NCBI GenBank assembly: GCA_963678675.1
Contig: OY783193.1
Location: forward strand, 3,913,501-3,977,500
Length of the DNA stretch: 64,000 bases
From: Xiphydria camelus
Lineage: Eukaryota > Arthropoda > Insecta > Hymenoptera > Xiphydriidae
Direction of reading: 5' to 3'
This document shows, piece by piece, positions 1 through 9,915 of this stretch (position 1 is its first letter; every line of letters starts with the position of its first letter). The translations under genes were made by a program, and so were the position numbers. The notes beneath the pieces are model-generated. The model searched no databases. It saw only the letters and a list, made by a program, of their open reading frames with translations, and had not been told where the DNA came from.

Positions 1-49
1 ATTTTTGTTTTCATGGAATTTACAAAAATCATGCAGAAGGGGGTTAATC

Positions 50-223
50 GAGGCATGTCAATGGAAAAGGCTGAAAGTGCCATACCTTGGAAGCAATATT
101 TTTCGTAGAAACAGGTGTAAATACCATTACCAGGTCATCGGCGATGGCATTTGCACCTATTTTTATAAGAAATCTTAAGTTTCCAAGGTATGGCACTTTC
201 AGCCTTTTCCATTGACATGCCTC
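50..223. mobile_element. Short fold-back MITE with ~43-bp inverted repeats
   Basis: The left arm begins GAGGCATGTCAATGGAAAAG at 50 and its reverse complement ends at 223. The arms match for about 43 bp around a central loop of roughly 90 bp. There is no coding capacity and I cannot fix the target-site duplication. It lies in, or just beyond, the first intron of the cytochrome c1-like gene. The inverted repeat is seen directly; that it is a transposed MITE is inference from structure. Confidence 0.75.
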
Positions 224-382
224 ATTATTCCATAGTTTTCCACAAGAGGCCCGTAGCTATCGCACGCGTTCGCTACTAAAAGTAGCCTCGTCTGTCGCGG
301 CTCTCAGAGGTTAGGTCGGAAGGGAAAAAATCGTTTCCTCGTTCGCCCGTCGGCGATCACCTCAATCGCCACCGCGGCTCAC

Positions 383-796
383 CTGGGCCTCCGCGGCGAT
401 CGCTTTGGCCTCGGCCTCCGTGTGCGTCACGTTCACCAGGTCTTTGTAGGTGATGTACTTGAGGCTGTGGCACTGCGAGCAGATCTGCTTGTACACCTGC
501 CACCCGCGTCTGAGCGTGGCGTGATTCAGGGAGCGAAAGGCGCGCTTGAACTCCCAGGGATAACTGGGCGGGTGGACCACGAGGTCCGACGCCTTCACCG
601 AGTGGTCCAGGAAGCGAAGGAAGGATCCGCACGCGACCAGGGCACCGGCGACTGCTCCCAGACAACGATAGAGGAATCGCTTGCCGCTCTCGGGGCGTTC
701 CTCTCTCCAAGTCGTCGCGTACACGCGACTCGAACGCAACGCGGGACGCGAGCGCGGCTTCAGCAGTTCGCGGGTTCTCAGCACGTTCGTCGCCAT
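383..796 (-). CDS. CYC1: Cytochrome c1-like protein, first coding exon (partial gene)
   Basis: Cytochrome c1 is the haem-c subunit of respiratory complex III and passes electrons from the Rieske protein to cytochrome c on the inner mitochondrial membrane. This exon of exactly 138 codons starts at the ATG at 796 and ends at 383, followed by a consensus donor (GTGAGC), phase 0. It shows an Arg-rich N-terminus typical of a mitochondrial presequence (about residues 1-40), a short hydrophobic stretch (about 44-60), the HPPSYPWEF segment (about 74-82), the haem motif CSQCH (CxxCH, about 107-111) and THTEAEAKA, which matches the family. Later exons, including the distal haem-ligand methionine and the C-terminal anchor, are not visible and must lie left of the window. 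The haem region reads CSQCHS rather than the usual CAACHS and the N-terminus is divergent, so this may be a paralogue like the testis-type Cyt-c1L of flies. Family assignment is firm; paralogue status is inference. Confidence 0.85.
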
Positions 797-1000
797 AACG
801 TCGGGAAAAATCGTTACGGCGATGAGAGAGAAAATTGACGGTGCGACGGGCGATCGAGCGAGCTACGATCGAGGTGCGTCGGCGTTTATTCGGGCTCGCG
901 GGCCTCTCGCGGTAAAAGTGCCCTATTTTAGCAGCGTGCCCTGGAAGTACCCTCTGATGTTGTAAAATATCCTTAAAAACACTGTGTTTTAAAATAATAA
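797..1000. other. Upstream flank of the cytochrome c1-like exon
   Basis: This short CpG-rich stretch lies between the start codon at 796 (minus strand) and the fold-back element that begins near 1001. It must contain the 5' UTR and probably the core promoter, but I see no convincing TATA box. Confidence 0.3.
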
Positions 1001-1912
1001 CACAGTCACAGAAAAAGAAAAGTGGAGTATACTTTTGATGCGATATGTGTTATCCGCAGTAATTTTGCCTCCTGATCACGAATCCGGTGTCAAAATTTGG
1101 CCATCACGTCACATATTTTTTTTATCTCAAAAAACCAGCAAGAGATGATGATTTTCAAAAAGTTACTGCTTAAACCAAATTCGGTATAGGGGGTTCTTTG
1201 AGTCGCTGATCATGAGTCTGATGTCGGATTTCAAAAGTTCAAGATGGCGGATCCAATATGGCGGACGAGATTTTCGAAAATCGACGGATTCCTGCCAAAT
1301 TTGGTGTATGGGAGTTTTTTGGGTCGCTGATCACGAATTTGAAGTCAGATTTCAAAAATTCAAAATGGCGGATCCAATATGGCGGACGAGATTTTCGAAA
1401 ATTTTGAATTTTTGAAAATACCTATAACTTTATATTCGTAATCAGCGACCGAAAAAACCCCCCTATACCAAATTTGACATGAATCCGTCACATTTCGAAA
1501 ATCTCGTCCGCCATATTGGATCCGCAATCTTGAATTTTTGAAATTCGATTTCAAGTTCGTGATCAGCGACCCAAAAAAACCCTATACCGAATTTAGTTCG
1601 TCTATTAACTTTTTGAAAATCATGATCTCTTGCTGGTTTTTTGAGATTAAAAAGAATGTGACGTGATGGCCAAATTTTAACACCAGATTCGTGATCAGGA
1701 GGAAAAATTACTACAGATGACATATATTGTATCAAAGGTATACCCCTTTTTTTTTTGCGTGACTGCACAGTTTTTTGAGATTAGAAAACAATTATTGTGA
1801 CGTGATGGCTAAATTTTGACACCCCGGATTCGTGATCAGGGAGCAAAATTACTACGGATAACAGATATCGCATCAAAAGTATACCCCACCTTTTTTTTTT
1901 GTGTGACTGTGT
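1001..1912. mobile_element. Large fold-back element with ATGGCGGATCC-rich arms
   Basis: The outer ends are ACACAGTCACA on the left and the inverse TGTGACTGTGT on the right. The arms then continue inward as an imperfect palindrome carrying TATACTTTTGATGCGATAT, CTGATCACGAATC and repeated ATGGCGGATCCAATATGGCG blocks (1244-1264, 1366-1386, inverse at 1508-1525). The right arm holds a second copy of its outer segment (about 1640-1760 and 1790-1912), so the structure is asymmetric. Open frames across it are repeat artefacts. The fold-back is seen directly; mobility is inferred. Confidence 0.7.
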
Positions 1913-1918
1913 AATTTG

Positions 1919-2175
1919 CCTTTGCCTTTTACTATAATCTTTCACTTATTTCAACTTATTTCAACCTACTTTCTACCTCTGCTTATTTTTGCTCATCTAC
2001 CTCTGCTCACCTCAGCTTATTTTTGCTCAGTCGCCTCTACTTACCTCAACATATTTTTGCGGAGCATCATATTGTTCGTCGCGTTATCGTTGCTTTTCGT
2101 TATTTTTGCCTTTCTCTTTGTGCTCTCAGGCGACATCCGCCTTAGAGCCTACTCGATAAACGCATTTTCTCTCTC
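1919..2175 (+). repeat. Dispersed ~255-bp repeat, copy 1 (pair of 53266-53525)
   Basis: A pyrimidine-rich sequence with internal near-tandem blocks of the type CTTATTTTTGCTCA. A diverged copy lies at 53266-53525 in the same orientation, ending at a shared GCCTACTCGATAAACGCAT segment. Both copies happen to keep a frame of about 100 codons open, but the differences do not fall preferentially at silent positions, so I treat it as non-coding. Confidence 0.65.
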
Positions 2176-2190
2176 ATTCTCTTCTCCCCC

Positions 2191-3527
2191 GTGCCGCGAT
2201 CGTTCTACTTCCACACCTCCCGCGCGATTGCCCCTCGCGTGGCCGTAATAAATGATTCCGTGGTAATTCGGACGGTCGATGGAGAGTCGATTACATGAAT
2301 TCTCCCTCCAACCCTCCCCGCCGTACAATATAATACGTATTATATCACCGCACGCTTCCAATATAGTTACGAAACGCGGCGCTCGCCCGCGGATAACGAT
2401 GATATCTTCTGCACGTGTGGCGAAAAAACAGGCGCTGCGAAACGCGCGCGGCGCACGAGGAATAGAAGCATTTCTACGCGTCGCACACACATTATACGCG
2501 TAGTAACGGAACGATGACTGGACGCTTCTATATTTACCGATCGCGCGACCTTTGCCCCTTCTCGCGCTCGCGATCGATGATCATATCCATCCCTCGCGCG
2601 CCCGCGTATGTGTATCGAGAGATCATCCGTCGCGCGATCCGCAACGGGCGAGATCCGAAGAGGAACGAGCTATTCGCATTCGCCCTCGAACGCGGGAAAT
2701 ACCGGATTTATTCGCCGAAAATTGTAACGCGGAAGCGTGGAAAACTCAAATCAATTCGACTCGATATCCCGCGTTCGAATGAGATCATCGATACGCGCGC
2801 GATGTAAAATTGACAGAGAAATGCTTCGCGCGGCGTGTCGCTGTAAATACTTTATTATACTAGAAGGTGGCATTAGAGAGGCTGGAGAGGAAAGAGAGAG
2901 ACAAGGGAGACCGTTTATAAGTACCTACGATCGTGGATTACGCGTTACACAACGAATTTACATAACGATACAATGAGGCAGAGAGCGCGTGTATTTCCGC
3001 GCCGTTATAAATAAACCACTCTTGGTTATGCCTGGCATTATGCATGCGCGCATATTTGCGCTCAAGTTGTGTCGTATCTCGCGCGTATACGCGTACATAT
3101 GTATATACGCGCCTACGTTGCGCGCGCGTGTTTGTAAATAATAGACTTATATGGCGTCCACAGTCGGCCGGCTTCCTGTTGCATTCGAAACGCGCGACGG
3201 AGTTATCGAGAGGGAGGAGGGATTCGGGCCACGGATCACATCTTTGCTTGCGTCTTGTCGATTAATTAAATCGCCCCGAACGAGCGATCCTCGTCGACAC
3301 TGTTTCCCCGAACCCTTCGATCTCCCCTTTCTCGGCCCGACAGAGTTTAAAATTCGAATTTCTCCACCGCGCAATTGCGCATCGAACCGACCAACAGTGG
3401 CAGGCGGCGATTTAGCAGTCGCGCAACCAGACGCCCCGAAGTTGCGTTGTTTCCACATTCGGAAAAAAGAAAGTTATTCGAGGAGAGGCGATCGCGTGAT
3501 TTTGACCCGATTTCATGTAGCGCTATT
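2191..3527. other. CpG-rich sequence, no gene seen
   Basis: Alternating cgcg-rich and AT-rich short blocks. Only short arginine-rich frames overlap on both strands, as expected where stop codons are rare. No repeat, RNA gene or conserved domain is recognised. Confidence 0.4.
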
Positions 3528-3530
3528 CTC

Positions 3531-3711
3531 ACACCGAGAAGAAAATTTGCTCGATCGAAATAAACGTGCTGTTGGATATTCCTGAGAGCACATTTATTCG
3601 ATTCAAATGAATATCGATTTGATCCAAATAACATTCAATTGGATCAATGATATTTATATTCGTCCAATCGATATTCATCCTAATCGAATTCAAGTAAATT
3701 GTTCTCTCAGT
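3531..3711. mobile_element. Degraded MITE of the same family as 4209-4431
   Basis: The left end ACCGAGAAGAAAATTTGCTC followed by GATCGAAATAAACGTGC matches the left arm of the element at 4209. The centre has the same ATGAATATCGATTTGATNCAAATAACAT core. The right end is AAATTGTTCTCTCAGTG. Part of the right arm present in the neighbouring copy is missing here. Confidence 0.65.
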
Positions 3712-4206
3712 GCTGCATATCACGACGAGGCGTGGTCGTCGCGACTTAGGCGCGCTGCGTCGAATCTAATGACGGATGAAGTAGTTGGAGCTCAGCTCTT
3801 CTGTAATCAATAGTAATCGTAGAGGCTTCCTCATTCGTTTCAGGAAAGCCTCTGCTCTCCCAAAATTGAAGAAGTATGTAGGTACTCATTCCCGTGGTTG
3901 TCCAGTGAAGGCATTTAGTGTCGTGGATTTTGCATTTGCGATTTACCTTTATTTTCCTGTTTATGTTTCAATACTGTTTCCTCTTTTTCTGTGTGCCTTT
4001 CTTCGTATCCTATCCTTACAGGGCTTTGGTCCCAGGGTAAATAAATTGCTCCTCCTCCTCCGTCTTCTTCTTCTTCTTCTTACTCTTTTTAATTTTCTTC
4101 GCGTGGATCGAATAATTCACGCGATTGAATTCAGTTTCAACAAATATACCCGATCAAAGATCACGGAAAGGAGACGAGCGAACGAATAAGCGAATATGCG
4201 ACTTTG
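3712..4206. other. Spacer with pyrimidine tract, no gene
   Basis: The spacer has a T-rich segment and a CTT/CTC run (about 4045-4085) preceded by CAGGGCTTTGGTCCCAGGGT and TAAATAAATTG. The latter faintly resembles the 3' tail of an insect non-LTR retrotransposon, but no reverse transcriptase remnant is visible, so I do not call one. Confidence 0.35.
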
Positions 4207-4208
4207 TA

Positions 4209-4431
4209 CACTGAGAAAAAAATGTACTTGATCGAAATAAACGTGCCTTTGGATAGTCCCAATAGCGTATTTATTCGATTGAAATGAATATCGATTTGAT
4301 TCAAATAACATCTAATTAATTCAATAATCTAATATTTGCGTCCAACCGATATTCATTTAAATCGAATAAATACGCTCTTGGGACTATCCAAAGGCACGTT
4401 TATTTCGATCAAGTAAACTTTTTTCTCAGTA
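4209..4431. mobile_element. TA-flanked palindromic MITE with CACTGAGAAAAAA ends
   Basis: A long, nearly perfect fold-back. The left arm runs CACTGAGAAAAAAATGTACT, then GATCGAAATAAACGTGCC and GTATTTATTCGATTGAAATG. The same series returns inverted up to TTTTTTCTCAGT. TA lies at 4207-4208 and 4432-4433, as for Tc1/mariner-type insertions. It is non-coding. A related, damaged copy sits about 700 bp to the left. Confidence 0.85.
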
Positions 4432-4433
4432 TA

Positions 4434-6083
4434 CAGACCGACGAGAGGAAAAATAGATATAATATGATGCAACGCGCAAAATGCATCGCGCGCAGCGAAT
4501 TACACCGTTGCATCGGGCCGGTACAAAGGCGCGCGTCGCGTTGTCGTGGATGCTCTAAAAATAGCGCGCGCGTGTAATAGGTACGACGCGGCGAGAAGTC
4601 AGTCGTGTCGCGGTGGCAAAATCGCTCTTATCGGCAGGGGGTCTGCGATAAGACTATTTATAGAGGTTTTTACGAGGCGGACCACGCGCGCACCGCAATG
4701 ACCAAAATGCACCGTAAAGATTATTACGACCGTTTCCGCTTCCAAGCACTCGGTCGATCCTCGTTTCCTCGCGATCGTTTTCATCCGTATTTAACGCGCG
4801 AGAATATGTATGTGTTCCCGGTGTGGATTCGATCGCGCCGACAAATTGGACTATTTCGATCGCATGGATTATTCATCGGACCTTCGATATTCTATCGTTT
4901 CTGGAGGAGCGAAATGAAAGGAGAATTTGTCGTTGGTACGTAAGATACACGGAGAAAGATTTGTGTATCCAGAGAAACTATGTAACAGCTCCGCCGAAAC
5001 GTTCGTATTCCCGTCCCGCTTAGCTCGCTTATACACAGAAACGAAGGTTACACCGTCGATCGATCGTTCGGTCGACAACCAAACTCGGAGCGCGGGGTTA
5101 AACCGATGATGAAAAGGAAAGGAGATAAACGCAGTGATCGAATCATGAAATTTACGGCGACTGTTACGGACACGATTGTTTAATTTTCTAGAAATCAGTG
5201 CCACGCGAACGGCATGCGGCGCTCGGGTTTCCCGCGGGTGGCGGAATCCTTTCGGAAGGGGAACGCGTATCCGACGGTCACATGTAGACACGATCGACCA
5301 CGCGCTTCCGCTAATTTGCATTTATACGATCGAATTATCTGCAGTCCTCGGTCTCCCGACTATTTCGGAATGCAGTTCTATTCGTTGCAACGATATTTCC
5401 GATCGCCGCAACAATGTTATTTCCAACCGCGCGGCAGCTAACGACCCCTAAATATCATTTTTACTCGAGGGGTCGGTGCGATTCGACTTTCCCCTGCGCG
5501 CGTATGCAGCTCGTACGCGTATAAGGGCGCGTAATTAGAGTCAGTACACTCGTTAAACTATCCGGTCGTAAGCGTCGAAATTGTCGCCGTGCACCTGAAG
5601 TGTACGAGTAGCGGTAAAAGTGTAATTTAACGACGTGTCGTAAAGTCGTAAAGTCGTAAAGCTTCGCCTTCCGACGCCTCGTACGAAACGCGAGTACGGA
5701 TTAGTTCAATTGCCTGCGCTACGCTCTTTTCCCTCCGGACTTGGACACGTGTTTTATAGAGAGAGAGAGAGAGAGAGAGCGAGAGTTTCGAGGATATACT
5801 TTTTTCCTTTCCCGGGCGAGCAAACGCGGGCGCTCCGTCCGGATTACAGTCATTTCGCGTCGCGTGTTTCGCATCTACGAATGATGCGTTCTTCGGATGC
5901 GCGCGTGCACAGCTTCTCGCTCGACGACTGCAGGCGAGCGGGTCTCTCCGGCGGCGTGCCGTACCACAGTCCCTTCTGGAGCGTGGCCAAGCCACGTGGT
6001 CAACAGGTGTCTCCCCTCGCGGCACCGATTTTCAGTAATCGCGCGCGTCCGATTCCGTCGGTCGTCGTTAGACGGGATGACGC
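4434..6083. other. CpG-rich sequence, no gene seen
   Basis: No supported gene. Small features are three tandem GTAAAGTC-type units at about 5640-5662 and a (GA)n run at about 5758-5780. Overlapping arginine-rich frames on both strands look like composition artefacts. Confidence 0.4.
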
Positions 6084-6685
6084 TTAACCCTTCGTTGCTC
6101 ACGTGGGGTGTAGGCTACACCACAGCCTCCTTTTTTTGCATGCCACGCCTAGAGTTTTTTTTTCGGGGTTGGCACTTTCAGTACCTTTTGAGAAAATTTC
6201 ATTAAAGAATTTGGCACCAAAAGCGCAAGACAAAACCGATTTGTTTATCCGACAGAACGCTGCAAAGAGTTAAAAAGTGATTTTTAACAATCCGTAATTA
6301 ATTTAATAGTTGACATTTTTCTATAAAACTTGTTCCAATTTGTTAATTTGTCCTTCGTCAATAAAACGAGAGTATGATAACTATCCTCAGTCTATTATTT
6401 AAACTATTTTTTTTTATAAAAATCGGCACGGAGATCTGAGCGTCTGAAAACCGAGACCCCATGTACCCACCGAGGCTTCGAGTTTTGTTTTCTTTTAGAA
6501 AATTACGAAATTTATTTTTTTTTAATATTGAGATCATTAGGCAATATCTCAAGCTTTGAAATAAAAAAAAGTATTGCAAAATTTAAATTTTTCACTAAGA
6601 AAACGTTAATTTTTAACTGGGGTGTAGAGTAGACCCCAGGTGAACTTTTGTGTTTCAAAAACCCACGTGAGTAACGAAGGGTTAA
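6084..6685. mobile_element. piggyBac-like MITE (TTAA-CCC ends)
   Basis: The left terminus is TTAACCCTTCGTTGCTCACG (6084) and the right terminus is its inverse, CGTGAGTAACGAAGGGTTAA (6685). TTAA flanking a CCC...GGG terminus is the hallmark of piggyBac elements. Further in, GGGGTGTAG motifs occur near both ends (about 6106 and 6620). The interior is AT-rich and non-coding, so it would depend on a transposase in trans. Confidence 0.85.
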
Positions 6686-6772
6686 AACGTTTCGCGCGCC
6701 GACCGCCTCGGAATACAGCAGTTTCTTTATTTTACGGTAAAATCGCGAGCGATCGACGTTCGGAGGGATTTT

Positions 6773-7012
6773 TTAACCCCTTCAGACCTGGCGTACACGA
6801 GAATGTACATTGCTGATTTTAGCTATTTTATTAAAAAATGTTACGCAAAAACACAACTTTGTACTGTTTGCACATAAATATAAGAAGATTTGAAAAATAA
6901 AGATTGCAAAAATATGTTAAAATATAATAATACCCCAGAGGCTAAAACATCATTAGGTAACAATTTTGTTTACTCCGCGAAAAAAAAATCAGTTCTGAAG
7001 GGCTCTAACTAA
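6773..7012. mobile_element. Degenerate TTAA-type MITE
   Basis: The left end TTAACCCCTTCAGACCTGG faces a right end CAGTTCTGAAGGGCTCTAA, giving imperfect inverted repeats around an AT-rich non-coding core of about 200 bp. It is likely an old piggyBac-like MITE, with less certain boundaries than the one at 6084. Confidence 0.5.
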
Positions 7013-7764
7013 ATCGGCTAACGAAGTAAAATTAATCGTGTCGACGGATCGCGATGAAATAAATCGTTGCTTCTCTCGATGCATGATCGCCGTTCGCGTG
7101 CGGCTGCAATGAGTTCCATCGTAGCGTTATTCGGTCCCGCGGCGAATTGGCGTGCGCGCATGTAGGTCCGCCGCGCGCGTTGCAAAATCGGCGGCGTCGC
7201 ACGTGGTTCGCTTTCGGCGGTCGCGCGAAAATAATTATCGCGGGTGTCGACATTATTATAGAAATAGATCGCGCGGTCACACCGGCGGGATCTAACGAGA
7301 GGGAACACGTGGATCACTCCTCTCCGCGAGGCGAGAGATCACGACGCGGTCGTTTCTCACCGTGTAATCCGTATTCCTTCCTCGCGGAGGAAATCCTCCC
7401 CCGTTATGCCGTCTTATAATTTGCCGTTTATTCGGATCCCGTCGTTTTCAGCGCGCCACTCCCACTTATGTATATATACGTACGGATTAAATTCTCGTCC
7501 CCCCGTCGCGGCGCCGGAGATGGATTTCATCGTCGCGTCGTGAATGCTCGCTCGGTTCATCCTCCCTTCGAATTACCTACGCGTTATTATCTCGGGCGGT
7601 AGGACTGCCTCGGATTATTTCCGGGAAAAGGATGCGACGGGCGAGGAGAAGGAAGAGTCGATTTTGCATGGTTGGAAAAATTCGCCTCGCTCCTCTCTCG
7701 TTCGAATCTTTCGTCGATATTCGTAGCGAGGTCACGGTTCGCTTCGTCGTTCGCTCGCTCCTCG
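7013..7764. other. CpG-rich sequence, no gene seen
   Basis: Frames of 60-100 codons overlap on both strands but show no recognisable motif. No repeat is identified. Confidence 0.35.
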
Positions 7765-8267
7765 TTGAGGTTTCTCGAGCGGTACAGGGGCTTTTTCCCT
7801 GCTAAAAGTTAGTCCACTGGAGTACAGTAACACTCTAAAGTATGTTCTTCGTGCGATGTGGCGACAACGTTTGACGTACAGTGGTATGTGTGTATCTGTG
7901 AGTTCAAAAATGGAGCCCAAAACATCTGGTCATGCATCTGTACGTCATGCAACGTAGCCACATTGACTTGTCAAAGGTTACATTTATAAAGAACAATTAA
8001 TAAAAAAATAACGGGCTTCCTAATGAACGTGAAAATTGGTATAATTGGAAAATTTCAGAATTTTTTCACTATTTTTCTCAGAAATATCGCGGTTTGTTAG
8101 CTATGACCCATAAGAACACATGTTATATTATTATTCAAATATCTTTGCAACGAGCTTCCTAAAAGACTTGAAAATTTAACTGAATTTTTGTTTTACTTCA
8201 ATCTACCGAATGCAATCATTTTCAAGCATTTCTCACTATTTTTAGTATAACGCTCGAGAAACCTTAA
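7765..8267 (+). mobile_element. TTAA-flanked MITE family R, copy 1
   Basis: The left end is TTGAGGTTTCTCGAGCG (first base pairs drifted from TTAA) and the right end is CGCTCGAGAAACCTTAA. The interior carries CAGGGGCTTTTTCCCTGC and GGAGCCCAAAACATCTGGTC. Copies at 54733 and 62839 match throughout and have the same orientation. This copy lacks about 25 bp near 8045 that the others keep. It is non-coding. Confidence 0.85.
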
Positions 8268-8567
8268 GAAGTCCTTCGCAGAGGAGAGTTACGAGGAGGA
8301 GGAGGAGGGGGAGGTTCGCTCTCGAAGAGGAATTTACTTCCTTCTTTTCCCGGGGAGAGCAATTTTATACGTATCCTCGTTCCACCATCCCGCGATCCCA
8401 GTGATTCGTGGTATTCGCGTCGCTCGGAGGAAGGAGTAAATTGGGGGATGACGACGGCATTCGAAGTTTCTACCTTCCGGAACGTTCGGTATTAAATTTC
8501 AGACACTCTCTCTCGGTCCGTGACGAACGACTGAGATAAATCACGATGGCTGGAGGTCAGTCGAATG
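8268..8567. other. Spacer, no gene seen
   Basis: A purine-rich GAGGAGGAGG stretch lies at about 8290-8315. Nothing else is recognised. Confidence 0.3.
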
Positions 8568-8569
8568 TA

Positions 8570-8944
8570 CACGGAGAAAAATGGAGCATATATATATATA
8601 TATATATAAATTAGAAGAAATTGTACTCGAATATTTAAGCTAAAAATCTGGTAGACAGTACAGCTGAAATGGATTGACAATTAAAAATTTTTAAGTGATC
8701 AATTTATAAAGCATTTAGTAGAACTCATTATGTCAGTAGTGAAAAATGACGATTTCAATGTTATTATCTTAAACGTTATAGTAAATTTTTAATTATTTGC
8801 GTATAGTAAAATTTACTTTATTTCGATGTTTCTTATTTGTATAGCAATACCCGTTTCGCAATGAGTATTTGTTAAGTAACCCTTCGAATTTGTAAATACA
8901 GCAGTGTAATTTTTATTCAGGTCTGAGTCCCGTTTTTCTCCGTG
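8570..8944. mobile_element. TA-flanked MITE with CACGGAGAAAAA ends
   Basis: The left end CACGGAGAAAAATGGA follows TA at 8568-8569. The right end TCCCGTTTTTCTCCGTG is followed by TA at 8945-8946. The interior is AT-rich and includes a (TA)n microsatellite at about 8586-8607. The ends resemble those at 4209 and 51710 while the interiors differ. Confidence 0.75.
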
Positions 8945-8946
8945 TA

Positions 8947-9500
8947 CCTAGCTTTGCGAAAATTATAAATACATATCCCTCGTATCTCTCTCCTCAACGA
9001 GCTTTCCTCCACTGTGGATACAAACTCGTAGATAAAGGTCTTCGGAATCGGACGTTCGCCTCCCGCGACGCGAAATTCCCGCAAAAAATCGTTCCGCGTC
9101 TCCCTGCCAATAACACCGGATACCCTCGAAGGACCTTCGGCGACGGTCCACTACAACGAGTTCGAAAAAGGCGAGGAGAAAATTGGATCGGAGTCCGCCT
9201 ATAGGATATATCGTTCCTGGCGAACGCGATTGGCGGTGCCCGCGGGGGGAGAGTCTCTCGTAAAGCACCAATCCTCCCTCGCCACCATGTGCGGTTTGCT
9301 TTCCCCAAACATCCCCTTCATCCGCGATATTTCCGTCGGTTGATCCGACGCTCTTCCCGGCGAGTAAAATTGCGAGAGACTGCGCGCAAATATCGAGCAC
9401 GGAAAAGTGCTCGCGTGTACCTACGCTTTCAAATTGACAGAGCGAGAGAGAACAATATCGAGGGTTGATTTTTATCTGCGTATTATCCGACTCCGTGGCT
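8947..9500. other. CpG-rich sequence, no gene seen
   Basis: There are opposing frames of about 145 and 104 codons with no domain or signal sequence. I see nothing else. Confidence 0.3.
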
Positions 9501-9504
9501 GCAT

Positions 9505-9915
9505 ACCTTTTGGCATTTTAAAAATGAGCAGAAAATCACCGATATCTCGACGTTCCTATGAGATTTCACCGATAAATCTATAATATTATTTTCGGAATCG
9601 GCACGAAAAAAATATCGATTCCAGAGATCTCGATTTTTGCGAAAACTTGAAACTACCTTGACATTCCGCCAAAATTCGAAATCCCTGGAACTGATCAGAT
9701 GCGAAAATTGCGAAAATTGCGAAAATCATAATTATTCGGCCGATATCTCGAGAGGAATATCTACTAATAAGATATCGACTAGTTTATGCTGAGAAAACAT
9801 CCTATTTCTTCCGAAAAAAATTGCCAGTACCTCGACTTTCCTTTGAGATGTTCTCGATAAACCCGTGCTTTTTGAAATCAACACGAACAAATACACCGAC
9901 CACGTTTTCCACCGG
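9505..9915. repeat. Diverged ATATCTCGA-type internally repetitive sequence
   Basis: Short blocks such as GATATCTCGA, TTTCGGAATC, GATTCCAGAGATCTCGAT and GCGAAAATTG recur here in both orientations. The same vocabulary builds the larger array at 26.76-27.75 kb and a fragment near 60.2 and 60.7 kb. It is probably a decayed repeat family and is non-coding. Confidence 0.5.

Noticed and set aside
1916..2248. Similar hydrophobic ~100-aa frames at 1916 and 53270 as a gene pair
   Set aside because: Both lie in the dispersed repeat. The differences change many residues, and the similarity extends past the frame ends, so shared repeat ancestry explains it better than coding constraint.
3880..4060. 3' end of a non-LTR retrotransposon
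   Set aside because: Only a vague resemblance (CAGGGCTTTGGTCCC, TAAATAAATTG). There is no reverse transcriptase remnant, poly-A tail or target duplication.
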